Positions 1 through 7,254 of a stretch of 64,000 nucleotides of DNA are shown here, piece after piece. How positions within the stretch are numbered: position 1 is the first letter of the stretch; each line of letters begins with the position of its first letter. Made by a program: the position numbers and the translations under genes. Origin of the DNA: Polyangiaceae bacterium (lineage in GTDB: Bacteria > Myxococcota_A > Polyangia > Polyangiales > Polyangiaceae); assembly GCA_020846005.1 (NCBI GenBank), contig JADLEQ010000085.1, forward strand, positions 1-64,000, in the 5' to 3' direction. The notes beneath the pieces are model-generated. The model ran no database searches and had not been told where the DNA came from. It saw only the letters and a list, made by a program, of their open reading frames with translations.

Positions 1-120
1 GACGCAGACGACGCAGACGACGCAGACGACGCAGACGACGCAGACGACGCAGACGACGCAGACGACGCAGACGACGCAGACGACGCAGACGACGCAGACG
101 ACGCAGACGACGCAGACGAC
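1..120 (+). repeat. 9-bp tandem repeat encoding Asp-Ala-Asp
   Basis: The unit GACGCAGAC is repeated perfectly with a period of 9 bp, about 13 copies in the window, and continues off the left edge. Because the period is a multiple of three, copy-number change keeps the reading frame and only changes the length of the acidic tail. I see no interruption or base change between copies, which suggests recent expansion or active homogenisation. Confidence 0.9.
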
Positions 121-144
121 GACGAGTTCGAGGAGGAGCCGTGA
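1..144 (+). CDS. C-terminal end of an Asp/Ala-repeat protein (partial)
   Basis: Only the last 47 codons are visible; the gene begins before the window. Frame 1 reads as an Asp-Ala-Asp tripeptide repeated about 13 times, then a short acidic tail (D-D-D-E-F-E-E-E-P) and a TGA at 142-144. The tail is extremely acidic and must be disordered; a calcium-binding or charge-spacer role is possible but cannot be shown from this fragment. The stop overlaps the GTG start of the next gene in a GTGA junction, so the two are probably translationally coupled. The family of the missing N-terminal part is unknown. Confidence 0.6.
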   Translation, partial: DADDADDADDADDADDADDADDADDADDADDADDADDADDDEFEEEP

Positions 145-1118
145 GGGCGAAGTACGGAGCGCTGGCGAACGACCCGGTCGCGGACGAGGCGGCGAACGAC
201 TTCCTGCTCTCTGGGGGCTCCGCCGTGGGGGCGGTGGCGGCGGGCTTCTTCGCGGCGTCCGGCGCGGCCGCGGGCGTGCTGCTCGGTCCGCTGAGCGCGC
301 TCGTCGTCGGTCTCGGCGCCGGCGCGCGCGCCTTCGACGGCCGCCTCCGCCAGCCCGGGCTGGGGGTGAGGCGGCTCCGCGCAGCGAAGGCGAGCGAGCC
401 CGTGCCGGACGCGGCGCGGGTGGCCGTGCCCACCGCCGTGCAGGCGCTGGTGGTCGCGCTCGGGTACGACGGGGGGCAGAAGCTCGGCACCGTCCTCCGC
501 GCGGGGATCGCGCGGGCCCAGCGGGCGGGCGCCCCCGCGCGCGCCGAGGCGCTGCAGCGCGTCCGCGAGCTCGGCGGCGGGGCCATCGCCTCGAGCCACT
601 TCGTGCGGCCGTTCCTCCGAGTCGCCGGCCCGAGCCAGGGAGGGCTGCTCACGCCGCAGGATTTCGCCGCCATCCCCGAGATCGACAGCCAGGCCGAGAC
701 CGTGGGCGACGCGATCGAGGTGCCCTGGGCGGCCGCGGCCGACGAGCCAGCGGGCGACGCGGGGCCCGGGGTCGGCTGTGCGGTGATCGCCGTCGATGTG
801 CGAGGGGTGTTCGCCGCGGTGGCGTATCGGCGGGTCGTCGACGGCTTCTTCCTGGATGAGCTCGATCTCGAGGCGCCGCTCGTCCAGCTGGGCCCGGAGG
901 GCACCGCGAAGGCGAAGCGGCAGGCCCGCGGCGCCGCGCGGCCGAGCCCCGGCGATCGCCTCCCGGCGGCCGCCCCGGTCGCCGTCCGCTGCGACGCAGA
1001 GGGCCGCGCCGTCGCCGTCGTCGCCACGCCGTCCGCGCGCCGCGCCGGCGCCGGGTCGCCCACGTTGACGCTCCGCCGCGACCCGAGCACCGGCGCGGTC
1101 GAGTCGGCGCGGGGCTGA
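141..1118 (+). CDS. Gamma-glutamyltransferase-like protein, apparently degenerate
   Basis: 325 aa, starting with a GTG that overlaps the preceding stop. The N-terminal region resembles the large-subunit start of gamma-glutamyltranspeptidases: a hydrophobic Gly/Ala-rich helix beginning near residue 25 (SGGSAVGAVAAGFF) corresponds to the GGNAVDAAVA segment, and GGLLTPQDF near residue 172 matches the family's GG-x-LT-x-x-DF element. The usual enzyme has over 500 residues and cleaves itself before a catalytic Thr; this protein is much shorter and I see no such T-T-H-x-S site, so it is probably not an active transpeptidase. No lipobox or clear signal peptide is present. The homology is my judgement from motifs; an unrelated Ala-rich protein is the alternative. 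Confidence 0.45.
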   Translation: MRAKYGALANDPVADEAANDFLLSGGSAVGAVAAGFFAASGAAAGVLLGPLSALVVGLGAGARAFDGRLRQPGLGVRRLRAAKASEPVPDAARVAVPTAVQALVVALGYDGGQKLGTVLRAGIARAQRAGAPARAEALQRVRELGGGAIASSHFVRPFLRVAGPSQGGLLTPQDFAAIPEIDSQAETVGDAIEVPWAAAADEPAGDAGPGVGCAVIAVDVRGVFAAVAYRRVVDGFFLDELDLEAPLVQLGPEGTAKAKRQARGAARPSPGDRLPAAAPVAVRCDAEGRAVAVVATPSARRAGAGSPTLTLRRDPSTGAVESARG

Positions 1119-1150
1119 GCCGGCGGCGGGGGCGTCGCGCAGACGAGAAC

Positions 1151-1178
1151 TTGCGTTCAGGTGCGCGGGGGCTATGTT
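1151..1178 (+). promoter_or_regulatory. Candidate sigma-70-type promoter of phoU
   Basis: TTGCGT at 1151-1156 and TATGTT at 1173-1178 are separated by 16 bp, close to the -35/-10 consensus and unusual in such GC-rich DNA. Transcription would start near 1185, which is after the ATG at 1174 and before the ATG at 1201. This supports 1201 as the phoU start. Confidence 0.5.
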
Positions 1179-1200
1179 TCGCAGCGGAGCTGCGACTGCC

Positions 1201-1884
1201 ATGAGCCGCCACATCGACCGCGAGTACGAAGGAGAGCTCGTCGGGCTGCGGGAGCGAGTGCTCCTGATGGGCGCGCGGGTCGAGGAGATGATCGGGCTCG
1301 CGATGCGCGCGTTTCTCACGAGGGACCCAGAGCTCGCCGCGTCGACCATCACGCTCGACCGACAAATCGACGCGGCAGAGAAGGAGATCGATGAGCTCGC
1401 GATCCGCGTGCTCGCGCGGCGGCAGCCGGTGGCGTCCGATCTCCGGCTGATCACCACGACGCTCAAGCTCGTGACGGATCTCGAGCGGATCGGCGATCTC
1501 GCGGTGAACATCTGCGAGCGCGTGAAGGAGCTCGCGAGCTACCCGCCGCCGAGCGTGACCCAGAGCCTGGTGCGCATGGACAACGCCGTGCGTGCCATGC
1601 TGGCGGATTCCCTCGACGCCTTCGGGCGCCGCGATCCGGTGCTCGCCGCGCAGGTCGTCGAGCGAGATCGCCCGGTGGACGCATACTACGCCCAGCTGTT
1701 CCTCGAGCTCGTGAGCCACATGATGGCCGACGCGGCGAACGTCGCGTGGGCGACCCGGATGCAGTCGATCGGCAAGTGCCTCGAGCGCATCGCGGACCAC
1801 GCGACGAACATCGCCGAGATGGTCGTGTTCATGGTCGACGGCGAGGACGTGCGCCACGCGCCTCACCTCGTCGGCACCGCCTGA
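1201..1884 (+). CDS. phoU: Phosphate transport system regulatory protein PhoU
   Basis: 227 aa, two tandem PhoU helical-bundle domains. The first holds the family pattern of acidic metal-binding motifs (D-R-Q-I-D-A-A-E-K-E-I-D near residue 52, DLERIGDLAVNI near residue 92), and the second repeats it (residues about 120-215, ending CLERIADHATNIAEM). PhoU represses the PhoR-PhoB phosphate response by bridging the Pst transporter and the kinase. No pst or pho genes lie beside it, so this is an orphan copy. ATG 1201 was chosen over the in-frame ATG at 1174 because the latter sits inside a candidate -10 box and because PhoU homology begins after 1201 (SRHIDREYEGEL). Confidence 0.93.
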   Translation: MSRHIDREYEGELVGLRERVLLMGARVEEMIGLAMRAFLTRDPELAASTITLDRQIDAAEKEIDELAIRVLARRQPVASDLRLITTTLKLVTDLERIGDLAVNICERVKELASYPPPSVTQSLVRMDNAVRAMLADSLDAFGRRDPVLAAQVVERDRPVDAYYAQLFLELVSHMMADAANVAWATRMQSIGKCLERIADHATNIAEMVVFMVDGEDVRHAPHLVGTA

Positions 1885-1897
1885 TCCCCCCGGCGAG

Positions 1898-2845
1898 CTA
1901 GGCCGTCAGCGATCGGCAGAGCGCCTCACCCGCGCTCCCCTCGAGCCGGAACGCGAGCGGCCCGCGGGACGTCTGCACGAGGACGTGCCAGGTGTCCTCG
2001 CCGGCGGTGACGGGCCAGGCGCCCCCGATCTCGCCGCGCGGCAGCGTGAGGAGCGCGCGCGTGCCGAGCACCCCCCGCCGTTGCACCTCGAGGCGCGACG
2101 CGTCGAGCGAGACGACCGTCCGATGACGGAGCACCGCGACGCCCGTCGCGAAGATGGTGCCGAGCAGGCAGGCGGCGAGCGCCAGCGAGAGGGCGCTCGG
2201 GGGCGCGCCGCGCTCGGCGTGGTTCCGCGCCCAGCGCGCGATGAGGAGGGTGAAGAGGGTCCCCCCGACGAGCGCCGCAATCGCCACGCGTCGGGACGCG
2301 GGTCGCACCTCGCCCACGAGCTCGACACAGCCCGCGGCCCCGCCGCCGCCGCGCGCCACCCACGGGTCCGCGCCGGCGGGCAGGCCCCAGCCGGGCAGCA
2401 CGGGGACGCCGATGGCGGAGGCGATCTGCCCCGCCACGAGCGCCGCCGCTGCGGGGTCCTCGTCCACGAACGCCTCCACGCGCGAGTCGTCCCGCAGCGC
2501 GAGGAGGACGCGGTAGCGCTCCACGCCGGATCGCGCGAGCGGCAGGTCGAGGCTCCCGAGGAGGGCGACGCCCGCCACCTCGTCGAACGGGATCGAGCGA
2601 TCGCCGTCCGTCACCGACCGTCTGCGGGGCGAGACCGCCAGCTCGGTGCGCCCGCGGGGGCGGACCAAGGCGACCGCGAAGGCGAGGAGCGTAGCGGCGA
2701 CCCCCGTGCGGAGCAGCGTCACCTCGCCGGGGGCGATCAGCGGCACCGCGCCGAGCGCGCCCAGCGCCACCCCGACGAACGTCGACGTGGGCCGGCGGCC
2801 CTCCCGGACGAAGGCGAAGTCGGAGGTCGGTACGCTCGGCGCCAA
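1898..2845 (-). CDS. Hypothetical four-helix membrane protein
   Basis: 315 aa, no family recognised. There are two likely membrane helices at about residues 21-40 and 45-62, a soluble region of about 120 residues, two more helices at about 187-206 and 219-242, and a C-terminal soluble tail. The layout looks like a duplicated unit: each half has a helix pair followed by a beta-rich stretch containing a short Arg-rich turn (residues near 65-80 and 245-265), as in PH-like membrane-anchored domains. That reading is speculative. It is convergent with phoU (13-bp gap) and divergent from the L,D-transpeptidase gene. Confidence 0.6.
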   Translation of the reverse strand: MAPSVPTSDFAFVREGRRPTSTFVGVALGALGAVPLIAPGEVTLLRTGVAATLLAFAVALVRPRGRTELAVSPRRRSVTDGDRSIPFDEVAGVALLGSLDLPLARSGVERYRVLLALRDDSRVEAFVDEDPAAAALVAGQIASAIGVPVLPGWGLPAGADPWVARGGGGAAGCVELVGEVRPASRRVAIAALVGGTLFTLLIARWARNHAERGAPPSALSLALAACLLGTIFATGVAVLRHRTVVSLDASRLEVQRRGVLGTRALLTLPRGEIGGAWPVTAGEDTWHVLVQTSRGPLAFRLEGSAGEALCRSLTA

Positions 2846-2943
2846 CGGCGGCGAACCTAGCGCGGCCTCGGTCGCGAGGCAGGCCTCCGCCGCGTGTGCG
2901 CCGATTTGCCAGCCACGCGCGATCCGTGCGAGCGAGCGGAGCG

Positions 2944-4548
2944 ATGCGCCGGTTCGTCGCCCTGCTCCCGCTCCTCGGGCTCGCCGCCTGCGGGCGAGGT
3001 GAGCGCTCGGGCGGCGCCTCGGGCGGAGGGCCGGCCGCCGCGCTCGCGGCCTCGGGCGACGCGCCGGCGGCCGCCGACGCGGCAGCGCCCGCGCGGCGTC
3101 GGGCCCCCCCGCTGCCCGCCGTCGGCCTCGACGGCGCGCCGGGGCTACACGCGGCGACGGTCCCCGCGCCCGGCCGCCCGCGCGTCCACGCGAAGGCGCA
3201 GCGCGTCTGGATCCACGAGCGGCCCAGCGCGCGCGCGGCGCGCGTCGGCTACCTCCGCGCGGGTGCGTCGTCCCCTACCGGCGACGGGCCCGCGGGTCGT
3301 GAGGGCTGCCGCGACGGGTGGTACTCCGTCGAGCCCGAGGGGTTCGTCTGTGTCGGCTCGGGGGGCGCCACCCTGGACGGCGAGGATCCGATCGTCGTCG
3401 CGACGCGGGAGCACGCACCCGATCCGCTCCGCAAGCTCCCGTACATCTACGGGACCGTGCGGCGGCCGGGACCGGTGTACGCGGGGCCGCCGGCGCGGAG
3501 CGATCTCGACGCGGCGGAGCCCGATCTCGGCCAGCGGATGGAGAGCTGGCTGCGCGCGGAGGGGGAGGTGGGGGCCGGGTACGCCCAGCACGTCTGGCTC
3601 GGCGGTCCGGGTGAGCCTCCGGACCCGGCCCGCGCGTGGGAGCAACGCGCGAGCGACCCGCTGCCCGCGGGCCTCACCCTGGGCCGGACGGTGCCCGGGT
3701 TCGGCAAGCCGCGCGAGGGGATCTCCCTCGGGCGGATGAAGCCGAAGGTCGGCTACTCGTTCCTCCACACGTTCCTCCACGAAGGCCGACGCTACGGGCT
3801 CACCACGGCGCTCGAGGTGGTCGCCACCGACCGCCTGCGTCCGATCCAGGGATCCGACTTCCAGGGCTTCGCGATCGGCCTGGACGTGACGTTCCCGTTC
3901 GCGATCGTGCGCCGGCCCGACGCGCGGCTTTGGACGCGCTCGAAGGGCAAGCTGCTCGACGCCGGCGCCGCGCCCTACCGGGCGCCGTTGGCCCTGAGCG
4001 GAAAGCAGAACTTCTTCGACGGCCGGCTCCACTTCGAGACGCGCGACGGCCGCTGGGTCAGCGATCGCGACGCCTCGCGCCTCGACGCCGTGCGCCGGAT
4101 GCCGAAGTGGGGCAAGGACGGTGAGCGGTGGATCGACGTGAACGTCACGAAGCAGACGCTCGTGCTCTACGAGGGCACCCGCGCCGTCTACGCCACGCTG
4201 GTCTCGACCGGCGAGGCCGGGCTCGAGGATCCGAACCACTCGACCGCGACCAAGCGCGGCATCTTCCGCATTCACACCAAGCACGTGTCCGCGACGATGG
4301 CGAGCGACGAGATCGGGGAGGAGTTCGAGCTGCGCGACGTCCCCTATGTGCAGTACTTCGATGAAGGGTACGCGCTCCATGGGGCGTACTGGCACGATCG
4401 TTTCGGCGTGCCGAAGAGCCACGGGTGCATCAACCTCGCCCCCGAGGACGCGCGCCGGATCTTCTACTGGACGGAGCCCGCGCTCCCCACGGGGTGGCAC
4501 GGCGTGCTCCTCCCGCTCCGCGGGACGACGATCTTCGTCCACCCGTGA
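2944..4548 (+). CDS. L,D-transpeptidase (YkuD domain) lipoprotein
   Basis: 534 aa from ATG 2944, chosen because it gives a lipoprotein signal (LLGLAAC, Cys at residue 17); an in-frame upstream ATG at 2896 would bury it. An Ala-rich linker follows, then an SH3-like region around residues 70-140 (WIHERPSARAARVGYL), a long middle domain, and a C-terminal YkuD domain with the signature H479-G...S492-H-G-C495-I-N; Cys495 is the expected nucleophile. Such enzymes make 3-3 crosslinks in peptidoglycan or attach proteins to it, in the periplasm. A second gene of the same architecture starts at 62603. It is much longer than simple YkuD enzymes (about 160-300 aa). Confidence 0.9.
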   Translation: MRRFVALLPLLGLAACGRGERSGGASGGGPAAALAASGDAPAAADAAAPARRRAPPLPAVGLDGAPGLHAATVPAPGRPRVHAKAQRVWIHERPSARAARVGYLRAGASSPTGDGPAGREGCRDGWYSVEPEGFVCVGSGGATLDGEDPIVVATREHAPDPLRKLPYIYGTVRRPGPVYAGPPARSDLDAAEPDLGQRMESWLRAEGEVGAGYAQHVWLGGPGEPPDPARAWEQRASDPLPAGLTLGRTVPGFGKPREGISLGRMKPKVGYSFLHTFLHEGRRYGLTTALEVVATDRLRPIQGSDFQGFAIGLDVTFPFAIVRRPDARLWTRSKGKLLDAGAAPYRAPLALSGKQNFFDGRLHFETRDGRWVSDRDASRLDAVRRMPKWGKDGERWIDVNVTKQTLVLYEGTRAVYATLVSTGEAGLEDPNHSTATKRGIFRIHTKHVSATMASDEIGEEFELRDVPYVQYFDEGYALHGAYWHDRFGVPKSHGCINLAPEDARRIFYWTEPALPTGWHGVLLPLRGTTIFVHP

Positions 4549-4572
4549 CGCGGGGAGTCCCGGCGGGGCGGC

Positions 4573-5148
4573 TCAGTCCGTCGAGCCGGCGTCGGCCGAG
4601 GGGAGCACACCGCAGCCGCCGGGAGCGCGGATCTCGACCTCCACGGTCGCGGCGAGCACGCCGTCGACCGTGGTGAACGCCGTGAGCGAGACGGCGTGGT
4701 GGAGCTCGGCGCGGAGCGTGTGCGGGCCGTCCGGGGCCGGGAGGCTCCCGAGCGGGAGCGCGACCGAGGTGGCGGAGGCCGAGACGCTCAGCGCCTCGCC
4801 GCCGTCCGCCCCCGGGTCGACACGGAGGACGACGTAGCCGCAGCGCGAGTCGTCGCAGCCGTATCGCGGGCGCAGCGTCCAATTGGACAACGTCCCTGGC
4901 TGCGGGTTCGGGCCGAGGGAGACCGCCACGGTGCCGCTGGCGTCGCGCCCGCGCTCGAGGCACGGGTCGCCGGGAGACCACGCCGGGCCGCCGGCGGGCT
5001 GCATGCCCAAGATCTCGAGCTCTGGGGGCGGGAGCGGCGCTGCGACCGCGGCCCCGGAGTCTTCGTCGCTGCACGCTGTGGCGCCGGCGAGACCGACGAC
5101 GACCAGCCCGAGGCGGGAGCGTCGCACCCAGCAGGAGGCGGCGGTCAC
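4573..5148 (-). CDS. Hypothetical lipoprotein co-translated with a chemoreceptor
   Basis: 191 aa, GTG start, signal peptide ending LAGATAC (Cys near residue 26) followed by S-D-E-D. The mature part is a beta-rich, Pro/Gly-rich domain with conserved-looking pieces (GTVAVSLGPNPQPGTLSNW near residue 72, RCGYVVLRVDPG near 100) that suggest an Ig-like extracytoplasmic fold. No family recognised. Its GTG overlaps the TGA of the upstream methyl-accepting protein (GTGA), implying coupled translation and a possible shared job such as ligand binding for the receptor. That link is inference from position only. Confidence 0.7.
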   Translation of the reverse strand: MTAASCWVRRSRLGLVVVGLAGATACSDEDSGAAVAAPLPPPELEILGMQPAGGPAWSPGDPCLERGRDASGTVAVSLGPNPQPGTLSNWTLRPRYGCDDSRCGYVVLRVDPGADGGEALSVSASATSVALPLGSLPAPDGPHTLRAELHHAVSLTAFTTVDGVLAATVEVEIRAPGGCGVLPSADAGSTD

Positions 5149-7139
5149 GTGCCCCTCCCCGGGAGGGACCGGCGCTCCGCACCAGCGAGCTCGCCGGCCT
5201 CGAGGGCCAGCTCCGCCTCCTCGGTGGCCCGGGCCGGATCCAGCTTGAAGCCCTTCACGCTGCGCTCGAGCTCCTCGGCCAGTCGCTGGAGCTGGTCGCC
5301 CTCCGACACCGCGTTCTCGCTCGAGGCCAGCACGTTCGTTGCGATCTGCTGCACCGCGTCCATGTTGCGGGCGATCTCGTCGGACGCGATCGCTTGCTCT
5401 TGCACGGCGCTGGCGGTGTCGTCGATGACGCTGATGAGGGTCTTCAGATCCGCGAGCGTGGCCTCGACGAGGCCCGTGCCCTCCTCGACCTCGCGCGTCC
5501 CGGTCTGCATCACGCGCACCGCCTCGCCGGTCTGGTCCTTGATGGTGGCGATGAGATCCTCGATGTCCCGGGCGCTCTGACCCACGCGCTTGGCGAGCGA
5601 GCTCACCTCGTCGGCGACCACGGCGAAGCCGCGGCCGTGCTCCCCGGCGTGCGCAGCCTCGATGGCCGCGTTGAGCGCCAGCATCGTCGTCTGCTCGCTG
5701 ATCTGGCGGATCACGTCGACGATGTTGCCGATCCGTTTTCCGCTGTCGCCGAGCTGCCCGATCCTCGCGGCGGCCTCCTCGACCGTCCGCCGGATCTGCG
5801 CGAGGCGGTGGATCGCTCGCCCGACCGCCTCGCCGCTCGCCTTCGCGGTGCGCGTAGCCGCGGCTGCGTTCTCTGCCACCTGCTGGATCGAGCTCGAGAG
5901 CTCGGTCACGGCCGCGGTGGAGCTCGAGATCCGGGTCGCCTGCTGCTTGGCGCCGTCGTGCATCTGGCGGCTCACGGCGGAGATCTGGCCGCTCGAGGCG
6001 TTCACCTGGAACGCCGAGCGCTGCACGCCGAGCGCGAGCCCGTGGATCTTGGCGAAGACGCGGTTCAAGTTCCCGGCGAGCTGGCCGAGCTCGTCTCGCG
6101 TCTGCACCTCGAGCCGGCGGGTGAGGTCACCTTGCCCGTGGGCGAGGGCGTCGGTGGCGTCGATGTACCGGCGGAGCGGCCGCGTGATCTGCACGGCGAG
6201 CAGGTAGCCCACGATGATGGCGACGAGCGTCGCGGCGAGGAAGATGCCGAGGACGCCCTGGTACGCGGCGCGCATCTGCGCGAGGTGGTCCTCGCGCTCC
6301 TTGACGAGCAGGAGGGTGCCGACCTCGTTCGTGGCCGGGTCCGCGGCGCGCTCGTAGCCGACGAGCGGCTCGCTCCAGAAGTCGTAGGTGCGACCGGCGA
6401 CCTCGAGCACCGGGACGCGCTGCGAGCCCTCCGTGAGCTCGCGTGGCGCCTTGAACGCCGCGAGCAGGGCGGACTGGTCATCCTTCGGCAGCACGCTGGT
6501 GACGACCCGGTCATCGGCGAGGAGCGAGAACCGGTGCTGGGCGGCCGCCACGTCCGAACCGGAGTGGGTGGCGATGTCCTGGAACAGGTGCTCGAGCTCG
6601 TTGGCGATCATCACGGCGCCGAGCACGCGGCCGTCGCTCGCGCGGATCGGCGCGCCCGAGACCCGGAAGGCCTGGCGCGCGATGATGGCGACCTTGCTGC
6701 GGATCACGCGCCCCTCGCGGAGATCCTGGAAGAGCCGCGAGATCCGCCACTGATCCTCGCGCACGGGGTTGATCCCCTCCGCCTTGAGGGTCACCCCCGC
6801 GGCGTCCGACACGGTGAGGTAGCGCGGCGCGACGGTGCTCTGGAGCGGCTCCGTGAGGCGCTTGGTCGCGGTGAGCGCGGCGGCGACGTCGCCGGCCTCG
6901 TACGCCGAGACGAGGCTCGGATCGGTCGCCAGCAGCCGCACGACGGCGTACTCGGCCGTCCCTCCCGTGTCGAGCCCGGCGCGGTAGCGCTTGAACGGCG
7001 CCTCGAGGTACCGGCCGGTGTGTCGGGCCGCGCGGACCGCGTCGAGCGCCGCCCACGCACCGAGCGCGAGGACGACCGTCGAGACGAGGACGATCGTCCC
7101 CATGATCTTTCCGCGGACGCTCAGTCGGGGCCAGCGCAT
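5145..7139 (-). CDS. Methyl-accepting chemotaxis protein
   Basis: 664 aa transmembrane chemoreceptor. Helix 1 at about residues 11-32, a periplasmic sensor of about 260 residues (Cache-like: R-F-S-L-L-A-D-D-R-V-V then YDFWSEPLV), helix 2 near 295-318, a HAMP domain (TRPLRRYIDATDALAHG) and a cytoplasmic signalling hairpin whose tip is the classic EQTTMLALNAAIEAAHAGEH. It should control a CheA-CheW complex. There is no C-terminal CheR-binding pentapeptide and no che gene in the window, so its partners are elsewhere. It lies downstream of the large kinase gene and overlaps the following lipoprotein gene by four bases. Confidence 0.95.
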   Translation of the reverse strand: MRWPRLSVRGKIMGTIVLVSTVVLALGAWAALDAVRAARHTGRYLEAPFKRYRAGLDTGGTAEYAVVRLLATDPSLVSAYEAGDVAAALTATKRLTEPLQSTVAPRYLTVSDAAGVTLKAEGINPVREDQWRISRLFQDLREGRVIRSKVAIIARQAFRVSGAPIRASDGRVLGAVMIANELEHLFQDIATHSGSDVAAAQHRFSLLADDRVVTSVLPKDDQSALLAAFKAPRELTEGSQRVPVLEVAGRTYDFWSEPLVGYERAADPATNEVGTLLLVKEREDHLAQMRAAYQGVLGIFLAATLVAIIVGYLLAVQITRPLRRYIDATDALAHGQGDLTRRLEVQTRDELGQLAGNLNRVFAKIHGLALGVQRSAFQVNASSGQISAVSRQMHDGAKQQATRISSSTAAVTELSSSIQQVAENAAAATRTAKASGEAVGRAIHRLAQIRRTVEEAAARIGQLGDSGKRIGNIVDVIRQISEQTTMLALNAAIEAAHAGEHGRGFAVVADEVSSLAKRVGQSARDIEDLIATIKDQTGEAVRVMQTGTREVEEGTGLVEATLADLKTLISVIDDTASAVQEQAIASDEIARNMDAVQQIATNVLASSENAVSEGDQLQRLAEELERSVKGFKLDPARATEEAELALEAGELAGAERRSLPGRGT

Positions 7140-7254
7140 GAAACGGTGCTCGTAGAGTCGCGGCCCGGCGCGGGACGCTCGGCTGCCGGCCGGACGCTAG
7201 CGCGGGTCGGGGGCCGCAGGGTAGGGCGAGGTCGCCGCGCGGCGGCGGCGTGCC

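Noticed and set aside
1-120. CRISPR-like repeat
   Set aside because: Units are 9 bp with no spacers and encode a peptide in frame.
1174-1200. PhoU start at ATG 1174
   Set aside because: This ATG lies inside a candidate -10 box, and PhoU homology starts after 1201.
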